From positions 310,001-374,000 of the forward strand of contig CBDCBW010000012.1 of NCBI GenBank assembly GCA_965214485.1: a stretch of 64,000 nt of DNA, written 5' to 3'. A model generated the notes under the pieces. It was not told where the DNA came from, did not search any database, and saw only the letters and a program-made list of their open reading frames with translations. The DNA is from JANQRZ01 sp965214485 (lineage in GTDB: Bacteria; Bacteroidota; Rhodothermia; Rhodothermales; JANQRZ01). Position 1 is the stretch's first letter; every line of letters starts with the position of its first letter. Shown here piece by piece: positions 17,290 to 25,465 of the stretch. The position numbers and the translations under genes are program-made.

Positions 17290-17297
17290 TAATTTCG
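17290..17297 (+). promoter_or_regulatory. Candidate promoter box of parA
   Basis: TAATTTCG, a TAnnTTYG match 31 nt before ATG 17328, in the 208-bp divergent gap between the GH1 gene and parA. A repeated TTGATYCTCAGGG word (17252-17282) lies just upstream. The rest of the gap shows nothing else I can name. Confidence 0.45.
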
Positions 17298-17327
17298 CCC
17301 CGCTCCCTCTCACCCGGACCGACCGCC

Positions 17328-18200
17328 ATGCCCGTTCTCAGCGTATGCAACCACAAAGGCGGGACGGGCAAGACGACGACGACGATCCACACCGCGGCGG
17401 CCTTCGGGCTGAGCGGTCGCCGCGTCCTCGCCGTGGACCTCGACCCGCAGGGCTTCCTCACCCGCCTCCTCGGCGTCGACGAGCCGCCCGAGCCCCGGTC
17501 CTCGCTCGCGCTCTTCGACCCCGAGGTCCAGCCCCGTGACCTCGAGGTCGCGCGGCTCCGCGGGTTCGACCTCCTCCCGGCGTCGTACAGCATGACGAAG
17601 GCCGCCCGCAAACTGAGCCGCCCGACCGACGTGCTCTGGATCAAGGAGGCGCTCGAACAGGGACACGACTACGACCTCGTCCTGCTCGACACCGCCGCGG
17701 CGATGACGGTCTTCAGCCTCAACGCCCTCGTGGCGAGCGACGCGGTGCTGATTCCCGTCACGCCGGAGTACCAGCCCGTCGTCGGGGCGGAACAGACCTA
17801 CTCGACGGCGAGGCTGGTCCAGGACAAGCTGAACCCGGGGCTCGCCGAGCCGCTGTTCCTGCTGACCCAGGTGGACGCCCGCAAGCGCGACCACGACCGC
17901 TACGCGCGCTACGTCCGCGAGACCTACGGCGACCGCGTGCTCGGGGCCGAGATCCGCACGAGCGCCGCCCTCGCCGAGAGCACGCACGGCGGCGAGACCG
18001 TCTTCGACCGCGACGTCGCCTCGCGCGGGGCCCGCGACTACGCCAACGCCGTGGACGAGCTGAAGCGCTACCTCTTCCCCGACCAGGCACCGGCGCTCGC
18101 CGCGCCGGCCCCACCGCCGGGTGAGCCTCCGCTGGACTCCCTGCCCTCCGGCTCGGGCCTGCCGCCGAGCGGCGCGTGGGTCCCTCTCGACCGACTGTAG
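17328..18200 (+). CDS. ParA/MinD-family P-loop ATPase, orphan
   Basis: 290 residues. Deviant Walker A KGGTGKTTTT at about residue 11, Walker A' DLDPQG, Walker B LLDTAAA. The C-terminus is a Pro/Ala-rich tail. These ATPases dimerise on nucleoids and position plasmids, chromosomes or protein cargo. There is no parB-like partner or parS-type palindrome nearby, and the gene is followed after 15 bp by an RNA ligase, so the cargo is unknown. Confidence 0.88.
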   Translation: MPVLSVCNHKGGTGKTTTTIHTAAAFGLSGRRVLAVDLDPQGFLTRLLGVDEPPEPRSSLALFDPEVQPRDLEVARLRGFDLLPASYSMTKAARKLSRPTDVLWIKEALEQGHDYDLVLLDTAAAMTVFSLNALVASDAVLIPVTPEYQPVVGAEQTYSTARLVQDKLNPGLAEPLFLLTQVDARKRDHDRYARYVRETYGDRVLGAEIRTSAALAESTHGGETVFDRDVASRGARDYANAVDELKRYLFPDQAPALAAPAPPPGEPPLDSLPSGSGLPPSGAWVPLDRL

Positions 18201-18215
18201 GCACCCGCCCAAGCC

Positions 18216-18983
18216 ATGCGCTTCGACCTCCGCGCCGCCGACCTCGACCGGCTGAACTCGCTCACGAAGTACCCCTCGATCCCGACCTACCACGCGCTCG
18301 ACGCGGGCGACGGGGGGCTGGTGGAAGAGCCGCTCGCGTTCGAGGGGCCGGTCGTGCTCACCGAGAAGATCGACGGCACGAACGCCCGCGTCGTCTGCCT
18401 CCCGGGCGGCACCTACGTGATCGGGAGCCGGGGCGAGCTGCTGCTGGCGAAGGGCGACCTGATCGGCAATCCCGCGCTCGGGATCGTGGACGCGCTGCGC
18501 GCCACCGCCGACCGGCTCTGCGCCGAGCGCGACGAGGTCGTGGTCTACTTCGGCGAGGTCTACGGCGGCAAGGTCTCGCAGGCGAGCAAGCAGTACACCG
18601 GCGCGCGCCGGGTCGGCTTCCGGCTCTTCGACGTGGCCCGCATTCCTGACTACGAAGACGTGCTGGCCCGGCCAAAGGGAGAGATTTCGGCGTGGCGCGA
18701 GCGGGGCGGGCAGGCGTACCTCCCGGAGTACGCCCTGCAGGAGACGGCTCGCCGTGCCGGCCTCGGCCTCGCGCCCCGCCTCGGCGAGGTAGACGCCCTG
18801 CCGGCGAGCGTCGAGGCCGCGAGCGCGTTCCTCGCCGGGGCCGTCCCGCAGACGCGCAGCGCGCTCGACGAGGGCGCGGGCGGGCAGCCCGAGGGGATCG
18901 TGGCCCGGACGCGCGACCGCTCGCAGATCGCCAAGCTCCGCTTCGCCGACTACCGCCGCACCCTCAAACGCCGAAACGCCTAA
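18216..18983 (+). CDS. RNA ligase of the T4 Rnl2 type
   Basis: 255 residues with the nucleotidyltransferase motifs in order: motif I KIDGTN (adenylated Lys near residue 51), GSRGELL, motif III VVYFGEVYGG, motif IV EGIVART and motif V IAKLRF. The length fits a minimal catalytic core with a short C-terminal domain. It should seal 3'-OH/5'-phosphate RNA ends through AMP intermediates. No kinase/phosphatase or Hen1-type repair partner is visible. It shares a probable transcript with parA (15-bp gap) and the symporter (12-bp gap). Confidence 0.85.
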   Translation: MRFDLRAADLDRLNSLTKYPSIPTYHALDAGDGGLVEEPLAFEGPVVLTEKIDGTNARVVCLPGGTYVIGSRGELLLAKGDLIGNPALGIVDALRATADRLCAERDEVVVYFGEVYGGKVSQASKQYTGARRVGFRLFDVARIPDYEDVLARPKGEISAWRERGGQAYLPEYALQETARRAGLGLAPRLGEVDALPASVEAASAFLAGAVPQTRSALDEGAGGQPEGIVARTRDRSQIAKLRFADYRRTLKRRNA

Positions 18984-18995
18984 CCCCCCGCCCCG

Positions 18996-20495
18996 ATGCC
19001 TCACGCCTCCGAGCAACGCTTCTCCTCGCGCTGGGCGCTGCTGCTCAGCGTGCTCGGCATCGCCGTCGGGACGGGCAACATCTGGCGCTTCCCCCGGATC
19101 GCCGCGCAGAACGGCGGGGACGACGGGGCGGGGGCGTTCCTCTTCGCGTGGCTGGTCTTCCTCCTCGTCTGGAGCATCCCGCTCATCATCGCCGAGTACG
19201 CGCTCGGGCAGCGCGGGCGGCAGGGCGTCGTCGGGACCTTCACCCGGCTGGCGGGGGAGCGGTTCGCGTGGATGGGCGCGTTCGTCGGGTTCGTCGCCAC
19301 GGCGATCATGTTCTACTACGCGGTCGTCGCCGGGTGGTGCTTCTACTACACCACGGAGTCGCTCTTCGCCGGGCTGCCGCTGACGACCGAGTCGGCGATG
19401 GTGACGTGGGACGGGTTCCAGTCGAGCGGGTGGCCGCTGGTGTTTCACGCGGCGGCCACCGTGCTCGGCGCGCTCGCGTGCTGGCAGGGCGTCCGCTCGA
19501 TCGAGCGCGCCAACCAGGTCCTCGTCCCGACGCTGCTCGTGATCGTCGTGATCGCGGCGGCCCGCGCGCTGACGCTGCCGGGGGCCGGGGCGGGGCTGGC
19601 CTACCTCTTCACGCCCGAGTGGAGCCAGCTCGCCGAGCCGAGGCTGTGGCTCGAGGCGCTGACGCAGAACGCGTGGGACACCGGCGCGGGCTGGGGGCTG
19701 ATCCTCACGTATGCCGCCTACATGAGGAAGGAGCACGGGGTCGTCCGCAACGCCTTCCTCACCGGCGTCGGCAACAACACGGTGTCGCTGCTCGCGGCGA
19801 CGATGATCTTCGGGACGGTCTTCGCCGTCCTCGGAGCGGAGCTAAGCCGGGGCGAAATCCTCGACGTGATGCGCTCGAGCGGGCCGGCCTCGACCGGGCT
19901 GACGTTCATCTGGATGCCGCAGCTCTTCGCGCAGATGGCCTTCGGCAAGGCGCTGGCGGTGCTGTTCTTCCTCGCGCTCTCGTTCGCCGCGCTCTCGTCG
20001 CTGATCTCGATGATCGAGCTGGCGAGCCGCGCGCTCGTCGACTTCGGGCTGCCGCGCCCGCGGGCGGTGCTGACGGTGGCGGGCGTCGGGTTCGTCCTCG
20101 GGGTGCCGAGCGCGCTCAACCTGACGTTTTTCGCCAACCAGGACTTCGTGTGGGGCGTAGCGCTGATGATCTCGGGGGCGTTCGTGGCGTTCGCGGTCGT
20201 CCGCCACGGCGCGGCCCGGCTGCGGAGCGAGCTCGCCGACGCGGGGGACTGGCGGCTGCACCCGGCGTGGGACGGGATGATCCGCTACCTCATCCCGTTG
20301 GAGGCCGTCGTCCTGCTCGTCTGGTGGCTCGGCCTGGCGGCGACGGTCTACGCGCCCGACACGTGGTACAACCCGCTCGACCCGTTCAGCCCGATGACGT
20401 GCCTCGTCCAGTGGGCGGTGGCGCTCGCCTGCTTCATCGCGCTCAACGGCTGGATGGCCCGCCGCACGCTCGCCAACAGGGTCAGCCCGGAATGA
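18996..20495 (+). CDS. Sodium:neurotransmitter symporter (NSS/SNF) family transporter
   Basis: 499 residues and 11-12 predicted helices. The start LLSVLGIAVGTGNIWRFP is the sodium/substrate-site signature of LeuT-type bacterial NSS proteins. It probably imports an amino acid or related amine with sodium. Its last 14 nt overlap the convergent methyltransferase gene. Confidence 0.92.
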   Translation: MPHASEQRFSSRWALLLSVLGIAVGTGNIWRFPRIAAQNGGDDGAGAFLFAWLVFLLVWSIPLIIAEYALGQRGRQGVVGTFTRLAGERFAWMGAFVGFVATAIMFYYAVVAGWCFYYTTESLFAGLPLTTESAMVTWDGFQSSGWPLVFHAAATVLGALACWQGVRSIERANQVLVPTLLVIVVIAAARALTLPGAGAGLAYLFTPEWSQLAEPRLWLEALTQNAWDTGAGWGLILTYAAYMRKEHGVVRNAFLTGVGNNTVSLLAATMIFGTVFAVLGAELSRGEILDVMRSSGPASTGLTFIWMPQLFAQMAFGKALAVLFFLALSFAALSSLISMIELASRALVDFGLPRPRAVLTVAGVGFVLGVPSALNLTFFANQDFVWGVALMISGAFVAFAVVRHGAARLRSELADAGDWRLHPAWDGMIRYLIPLEAVVLLVWWLGLAATVYAPDTWYNPLDPFSPMTCLVQWAVALACFIALNGWMARRTLANRVSPE

Positions 20496-21042
20496 ACCGG
20501 GGCCGCTGCCCGACACTCGCGTCGTAGGCATTGGCCTCGCGGAGGGCGGCCTCCTCGGCCCGGATGCGGACCCGGAGCACGAGCGCGTTGAGGACGGTGA
20601 AGACGAGCGCCGTCAGCCACGCCGTGTGGATCAGCGGGACGGCGGCGATCTCCAGCATCACCCCGAGGTAGTTCGGGTGGCGGATGCGGCGGTACAGCCC
20701 GCTCGCCACCGCGGGAGCGCCGGGGAGGATCATGATGGTCGCCGTCCAGCGCGGCCCGAGCGTGCGGATCGCCGCGTAGCGCAGCCCCTGCCCGACGCCG
20801 AGGCCGACGATCCCGAGCACGGCCAGCCCCAGCGCGAACGGTCGGCCCAGCAGAAAGACCTCGGCGATCATCGCCGCGAACCACGCCGCGTGCATCGCCT
20901 TCATCCACGGCATGTGCCCCCCGCCGACCTCGACCCCGCCCTGCGCCCGGATCGCCTCCGCGTTGCGCTTGCTCAGGCGAAGCTCCAGCACGCGCTGCAC
21001 CGCGATGAGTGCGACGAGGCCGAGAAAGAGGAGGTTGGTCAT
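20482..21042 (-). CDS. Isoprenylcysteine methyltransferase-like membrane protein, BpsB-like
   Basis: 186 residues with several membrane helices and the ICMT/phospholipid-methyltransferase core (SGLYRRIRHPNYLGVMLE, then RIRAEEAAL). It lies 83 bp downstream of a type III polyketide synthase on the same strand, as in bpsA-bpsB of Bacillus, where the pair makes alkylpyrone methyl ethers. O-methylation of the polyketide product is the likely role. A heptamer repeat occupies the gap. Confidence 0.82.
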   Translation of the reverse strand: MTNLLFLGLVALIAVQRVLELRLSKRNAEAIRAQGGVEVGGGHMPWMKAMHAAWFAAMIAEVFLLGRPFALGLAVLGIVGLGVGQGLRYAAIRTLGPRWTATIMILPGAPAVASGLYRRIRHPNYLGVMLEIAAVPLIHTAWLTALVFTVLNALVLRVRIRAEEAALREANAYDASVGQRPRFIPG

Positions 21043-21070
21043 TGGTCCCCGGTCCGCTGCTACTCAAGCC

Positions 21071-21119
21071 GAATCACAAGTGACAAAGGACGAGGGGCAA
21101 AGGACGAGGGGCAAAAGAC
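21071..21119 (+). repeat. Heptamer tandem repeat between the polyketide synthase and methyltransferase genes
   Basis: Seven heptads in exact register: GAATCAC, AAGTGAC, AAAGGAC, GAGGGGC, AAAGGAC, GAGGGGC, AAAAGAC. No complementary half is obvious here. Confidence 0.85.
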
Positions 21120-21125
21120 CCACCC

Positions 21126-22184
21126 TCACCATTTCAGCAGAATCAACTCCGCCACGAACCCCGGCCCCATCGCCAGCATCAGGCCCGGCGTTCCGGCGGG
21201 CGGCGGGTCGTCGCGCATCACCGCGTCGAGGATCAGCAGCGCCGAGACGGAGGAGACGTTGCCGACCTCGCGGAGCACGGTGCGGCTGCGCTCGAGCGTG
21301 GTGCCGTTCAGCCCGAGGCCGTCTTCGAGCGCCTCGATCACCTTCGGCCCGCCGGGGTGGCAGACCCACTGCCCGACGTCGCCGACCCTCAAATCGTGCT
21401 CACCGAGGAACCGAGCAATCTCGTCGCTCAGCGGCCCGCGCGCGGCCTCGGGCACATCCGCCGAGAGGACGATCTGCATCCCCGACTCCTTGATCTCCCA
21501 ACCCATGAAGTGCTCCGAGTCCGGGAACAGGACCGAGCGCGTCGCGACGATCCGGGGTCCGCGCCGGGCGAGCGGGTGCGCGTCGCCGACGACGAGCACG
21601 GCCCCGGCGGCGTCGCCGAACAGGCCGCAGGCGATCAGGTTGGCGATCGACACGTCGTGCTTCTGGATCGTGAGCGAGCAGAACTCCTCGGCGAGCAGGA
21701 CGGCGGCCTCCGTCGGGTGGCCGCGCAGGTAGTCCGCGACGCGGGCGAGCCCGGCGACGCCCGCGACGCAGCCCAGCCCGAAGAGCGGGAGGCGCTTGGT
21801 GTCGGCGCGGAACGGCATCCGGTTCAGGAGGCGCGCGTCCACCGTCGGGATGGCGAGGCCGGTGGTGGTGGCGAAGGCGAGCAAGCGCACGTCCTCCGGC
21901 CCAAGTCCGCTCTCGGCGAAGAGCCGGTGCAGCACTTCTTCGCCGAGCTCGACGGCGACGCGCCCGAAGATCGCGTTCGGCGCTTCCCACCCGCGGAGGT
22001 CGTAGTATTCTTCCTTCGGCACCGCGATGTGGCGGCCCTCGACGGTGGTGTTCTCGTGGAGCCGGGCGATGCGGTCGGTGTTGACGCCGGACTCGCGCCA
22101 CAGCATCTGCAGGTCGCCGCTGATGGTCTCCTGCGAGTAGAAGTGCGGCGGGAAGCCGGTGGCGGTGGCGGCGACGAACGGCAT
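21126..22184 (-). CDS. Type III polyketide synthase (chalcone-synthase-like)
   Basis: 352 residues from ATG 22184 (MPFVAATATGFPPHFY); an in-frame ATG 36 nt upstream would only add an unconserved tail. The catalytic triad is visible: Cys in LFGLGCVAGVAGL, His in WVCHPGGPK, Asn in VGNVSS. It is a ketosynthase homodimer that extends acyl-CoA with malonyl-CoA. With the ICMT-like neighbour the likely product is a methylated alkylpyrone or alkylresorcinol. Divergent from the M14 gene. Confidence 0.92.
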   Translation of the reverse strand: MPFVAATATGFPPHFYSQETISGDLQMLWRESGVNTDRIARLHENTTVEGRHIAVPKEEYYDLRGWEAPNAIFGRVAVELGEEVLHRLFAESGLGPEDVRLLAFATTTGLAIPTVDARLLNRMPFRADTKRLPLFGLGCVAGVAGLARVADYLRGHPTEAAVLLAEEFCSLTIQKHDVSIANLIACGLFGDAAGAVLVVGDAHPLARRGPRIVATRSVLFPDSEHFMGWEIKESGMQIVLSADVPEAARGPLSDEIARFLGEHDLRVGDVGQWVCHPGGPKVIEALEDGLGLNGTTLERSRTVLREVGNVSSVSALLILDAVMRDDPPPAGTPGLMLAMGPGFVAELILLKW

Positions 22185-22264
22185 GACGGGGGAGATGGAA
22201 GGGGCGGTAGTACGGCGCACGTCGGAGGGGGGTTCACCGTGCCCCGAACTAACCCGCAGCGCCT

Positions 22265-22320
22265 CCCGGCGTAGCTTGGCGACTCACCCGCCACCGCGCC
22301 GATGCTCCGCCTCCTCCTCG
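22265..22320 (+). repeat. Diverged duplicate of the M14-peptidase promoter and start
   Basis: CCCGGCGTAGCTT, then CGACTC, a pyrimidine-rich leader, GCCGATGCT and CGCCTC follow each other here exactly as at 22506-22560, the real start of the M14 gene. ATG 22302 opens MLRLLLAAPLAGG, a truncated signal-peptide-like start that runs into the palindromic element. The two copies flank element 22339-22488. Confidence 0.6.
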
Positions 22321-22338
22321 CTGCGCCGCTGGCCGGCG

Positions 22339-22488
22339 GACCCCCCGCCGCACTCGCATCGGGCTGCGGGACGCTGTCCCTTCGCCCTCAGGCTTCGCGA
22401 GACTGTCCCCCTTGCGAAGGGGGACAGCTTCTGTTGCCCTGAGCGAAGGGGCGGAGTCCCGTAGCGATGGCAACAGGAGCGGGGGGTC
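22339..22488 (+). repeat. 150-bp nested palindromic element, copy 2
   Basis: The same terminal inverted repeats as copy 1 (GACCCCCCGC 22339-22348; GCGGGGGGTC 22479-22488). Nested arms pair GGGCTGCGGGAC with GTCCCGTAGC, CCCTTCGCCCTCAGG with CCCTGAGCGAAGGGG, and CTGTCCCCCTT with AAGGGGGACAG around a GCG loop (22403-22427). The full length can form a cruciform. No coding potential. Confidence 0.75.
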
Positions 22489-22513
22489 TACTGACCCAAA
22501 GAGTACCCCGGCG

Positions 22514-22521
22514 TAGCTTTA
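22514..22521 (+). promoter_or_regulatory. Candidate promoter box of the M14 peptidase gene
   Basis: TAGCTTTA, 24 nt before ATG 22545. The identical GCGTAGCTTTAC word precedes the biotinyl-carrier gene at 41262, at similar spacing to its ATG. Confidence 0.45.
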
Positions 22522-22544
22522 CGACTCCGCTCACCGCCACGCCG

Positions 22545-24152
22545 ATGCTGCGCCTCTTCGCTGTCCTGCTCCTCGCAGCCGCCCCTGTCCTCGCCCAGCC
22601 GGACACGCTCCGCACGGGGGCTGAGCGTTCGGACTACCGCGCCACCTCGACCTACGACGAGGTCGTCGGCTTCGTCCGCGCCCTCGAAGAGGAGCCGGGT
22701 TTCGGCGTGATCGGGTTCGGGCAGACGGTGGGAGGGCGGAGCCTGCCTGTGGTGATGTGGAATGCCGCTAAGCTCCAGGAGCAGAGGCAGTGGACGGACG
22801 ACCGGCTCCGCGTCCTCGTCGTGGCGAACATCCACGCGGGCGAGGTCGCGGGGAAGGAGGCGGCCCTGATGCTCTTCCGCGAGCTTGCCACCGGCGAGCA
22901 CACCGCGTGGGCCGACTCGCTTGCCCTCTTCGTCTTCCCGATCTACAACGCCGATGGCAACGAGATCGTCGACGCCCGCAACCGCCCGTACCAGCACGGC
23001 CCGGTCGACGGCATGGGCCAACGCCCGAACGCCCAGGGCCTCGACCTCAACCGCGACTTCGTCAAGCTCGACGCGCCGGAGTCCCGCGCGCTCCTCGGGG
23101 TGATGAATGCATACGATCCGCACGTCGTGATCGACCTGCACACGACGAACGGAACCGTTCACGGCTACCACCTCACGTATGCCCCGCCGCTCCATCCGAA
23201 CACCGCTGGAGCGATTGACAGCTTGCTGCGAAACGCGTGGTTGCCGGACGTAACCAAGAGCTATAGAGAGAGGTACGGCTGGGACCTCATGTACTACGGG
23301 AACACGCCGCCCGAGGACATCGGCGCGCCGATGGGGTGGTACACCTTCGACCCGCGCCCGCGTTTTGGAACGAACTACGTCGGGCTGCGCAACCGCGTCG
23401 CCATCCTCAGCGAGGCGTACAGCTACGCCACCTTCGAGGACCGCGTGACGGCCACGCTCCGCTTCCTGACCGAGACCCTCGACTGGGCGCACGCTCACGC
23501 CGGGGAGATCCGCCGCGCCGTCGAGCAGGCCGGGGCTGAACCCGTCGTCGGCGACTCGCTCTTCCTCCGCTCGGCCGAGACGTGGGCGGCGGACGATGAG
23601 CCCCACGCGATCCTGCTCGGCGAGGTCGTCGAGGAGCCGAACCCGCACACCGGCGAGCCGATGCTCCGCCGCACCGAGGTGCAGACGCCGACCGAGATGC
23701 CGGTCTACGGCCGGTTCAGCGGAGCTGAGCTGGAAGCTGTGCCTGAGGCGTACGTCATTCCAGAGACCCTCGCTGCCGTGCTCGACCGCCTCGAGTCGCA
23801 CGGGATCTATCGCTTTAAACTGAGGCGGGCGGTCACCGTGCAGGCTGAAGCGTTCCGCGTGGACAGCGTACGCGTCGCCGAGCAGCCGTTCCAGGACCGG
23901 TACGAGCAGGAGCTGTTCGGACGTTACGAACCGGAGACCTTGGCTGTAGCGCCAGGCACGTCGGTTGTTTTGGTCAACACATCGCTCGGGCGGCTCGCGT
24001 TCACGCTCCTCGAACCCCGCTCCGACGGAGGCTTCGCCAGCTGGGGACTCATCAAGGTCGAGGCGGGCGAGACGTACCCGATCCGCCGCGTGCTTGGTCG
24101 GGACGCCGCGGAGGCGCTACGGGACGCTACCGCCCCACAAAGCCGGCGCTGA
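22545..24152 (+). CDS. Secreted M14-family zinc carboxypeptidase
   Basis: 535 residues from ATG 22545 (MLRLFAVLLLAAAPVLAQ, a clear signal peptide). Zinc ligands are visible as His/Glu in NIHAGEVAGKEA and His in DLHTTNG; a catalytic Glu is expected in ILSEAYSY. RDFVKLDAPE is typical of this M14 subgroup. The C-terminal about 150 residues form a beta-rich accessory domain. It probably trims peptides outside the cytoplasm. Base composition in the middle (about 23100-23300) is lower in GC than the neighbouring genes. Confidence 0.85.
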   Translation: MLRLFAVLLLAAAPVLAQPDTLRTGAERSDYRATSTYDEVVGFVRALEEEPGFGVIGFGQTVGGRSLPVVMWNAAKLQEQRQWTDDRLRVLVVANIHAGEVAGKEAALMLFRELATGEHTAWADSLALFVFPIYNADGNEIVDARNRPYQHGPVDGMGQRPNAQGLDLNRDFVKLDAPESRALLGVMNAYDPHVVIDLHTTNGTVHGYHLTYAPPLHPNTAGAIDSLLRNAWLPDVTKSYRERYGWDLMYYGNTPPEDIGAPMGWYTFDPRPRFGTNYVGLRNRVAILSEAYSYATFEDRVTATLRFLTETLDWAHAHAGEIRRAVEQAGAEPVVGDSLFLRSAETWAADDEPHAILLGEVVEEPNPHTGEPMLRRTEVQTPTEMPVYGRFSGAELEAVPEAYVIPETLAAVLDRLESHGIYRFKLRRAVTVQAEAFRVDSVRVAEQPFQDRYEQELFGRYEPETLAVAPGTSVVLVNTSLGRLAFTLLEPRSDGGFASWGLIKVEAGETYPIRRVLGRDAAEALRDATAPQSRR

Positions 24153-24186
24153 CGAACTCACCGCCCGTCCTGGACGTATCAGTCCC

Positions 24187-24696
24187 ATGTTTCGCCTTTC
24201 AATTCCATCGTGCGTGCTGCTTGCCGCGCTCGCCCTCGCCGGGTGCACCGGGCAGGAGCCGCCCGGCGACCTCGTCATCGAGCCGGTCTCCGCCGAGGAG
24301 CTGATGGACGAGGTCCGCGCCGTCGATGCCGACATCGTCGTAGTCAATTTCTGGGCATCGTGGTGCCTGCCGTGCCGCGCCGAGTTCCCCGAGTTCGTCC
24401 GCTTCGCCGAGGAGACCGATCCGCGCGAGGCGCAGGTCCGGTTCGTCTCGATTGACTTCGAGGAAGACTTGCCGCACGCGGCGGAGTTTCTGCGCGAGCA
24501 CGACATCGAGGGCACGACCTTTGTCAAAGACGGCAAGGACGGCCCGTTCATCAGCGCCATCAACCCCGAGTGGTCCGGCGCGATTCCCGCCACCGCGCTC
24601 TACGACCGCACCGGCAAGCGGCTCGCCTTCTGGGAAGGCATCGTGACCTACGAGCAGCTCGCCGAGCGCGTCCGCACCGTCCGCGCCTCCAGCTAA
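24187..24696 (+). CDS. TlpA-like thioredoxin-fold lipoprotein
   Basis: 169 residues. Lipobox LAGC (Cys19) after a hydrophobic segment, then a thioredoxin fold with active site WCLPC (VNFWASWCLPCRAEFPEF) and a cis-Pro region (AIPATALYD). It should act as a periplasmic disulfide reductase, for example receiving electrons from DsbD encoded at 31184. It is followed after 23 bp by another thioredoxin-fold gene. Confidence 0.85.
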   Translation: MFRLSIPSCVLLAALALAGCTGQEPPGDLVIEPVSAEELMDEVRAVDADIVVVNFWASWCLPCRAEFPEFVRFAEETDPREAQVRFVSIDFEEDLPHAAEFLREHDIEGTTFVKDGKDGPFISAINPEWSGAIPATALYDRTGKRLAFWEGIVTYEQLAERVRTVRASS

Positions 24697-24719
24697 CCCC
24701 TCCACCAACCCGACTCGCC

Positions 24720-25328
24720 ATGACCCTCCAGCAGACTCTCCGCCGCGCTGCGGCCTTCTCGCTCGCGGTACTCTTCGTGCAGGCCCCGTCGGCGCAGACC
24801 GCGAAGCAGCTCGACATCGGGGCGGCGCTCCCGCTCGCTGCCCGCTCGATGGCCGGCGCGGGCGGCAGCGCCACGTCCTTCGAGCAGGCGATGGGGGACC
24901 AGGGCCTCGCCGTGATCTTCTGGTCCAACACCTGCCCGTGGGTGGCGAAGTATGAGGACCGCGTCGCCGCGCTCGCCGCAGAGTACGAGGCCGCCGGCGT
25001 CGGGTTCGTCCTCGTCAACGCCAACGACCCGGAGGCGTATCCCGAGGAGGGGATCGCCGCGATGAGGCAGCGGAGCTACGCGTTCCCGTACGTCGTGGAC
25101 GAGGGCTCGGAGGCGGCGAAGGCGTTCGGGGCCTCGCGCACGCCGCAGATCTTCCTGTTCGACACGGACAAGAGGCTGGTCTACGAGGGCACGGTGGACG
25201 ACAGCCCGTCGGACCCGAGCGGCGTCGAAGAGGAGTTCTTCCGCGACGCGATGAACCAGCTCATCGCCGGGACCGAGATCACGGTGCAGAAGACCAACGC
25301 CTTCGGCTGCACCATCAAGTTTCCGTAA
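24720..25328 (+). CDS. Secreted thioredoxin/peroxiredoxin-like protein with CPW motif
   Basis: 202 residues with a signal peptide (to PSAQ). The AhpC/TSA-like fold carries FWSNTCPWVAKYEDR, where a single Cys followed by Pro-Trp replaces the usual CxxC. ASRTPQIFLFD holds the cis-Pro. Similar proteins are common in Bacteroidota and are annotated as redoxins; lacking the resolving Cys at CxxC, it may be a peroxiredoxin-type or a partner-dependent reductase. A second Cys lies at the very C-terminus (FGCTIKFP). Confidence 0.8.
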   Translation: MTLQQTLRRAAAFSLAVLFVQAPSAQTAKQLDIGAALPLAARSMAGAGGSATSFEQAMGDQGLAVIFWSNTCPWVAKYEDRVAALAAEYEAAGVGFVLVNANDPEAYPEEGIAAMRQRSYAFPYVVDEGSEAAKAFGASRTPQIFLFDTDKRLVYEGTVDDSPSDPSGVEEEFFRDAMNQLIAGTEITVQKTNAFGCTIKFP

Positions 25329-25400
25329 TCCCTGCGAGGTACGCGGGAGCCCAGGCTCGGCGGCGGTGCCTGATCTCGCGCTTCGCGCCTGAGGCCTTCA

Positions 25401-25431
25401 CGCCCGGCGGTGCCTCGCGCGCCGCCGGGCG
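25401..25431 (+). terminator. GC-rich hairpin between redoxin and E1 genes
   Basis: Perfect 10-bp arms CGCCCGGCGG (25401-25410) and CCGCCGGGCG (25422-25431). It lacks a T-run but stands between an upstream stop and a promoter box, so it may end or protect the redoxin transcript. Confidence 0.4.
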
Positions 25432-25434
25432 GCG

Positions 25435-25442
25435 TATTTTCC
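25435..25442 (+). promoter_or_regulatory. Candidate promoter box of the E1 dehydrogenase gene
   Basis: TATTTTCC in GGCGTATTTTCCGCGCCC, 23 nt before ATG 25466; the spacing and flanking GT match the other TAnnTTYG-like boxes in the window. Confidence 0.4.
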
Positions 25443-25465
25443 GCGCCCTCCATCGCTCCCTCCCC

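Noticed and set aside
17328..18200. ParA as a sign of a plasmid or chromosome origin
   Set aside because: No parB, dnaA, iterons or DnaA-box cluster are visible; neighbours are ordinary chromosomal genes.
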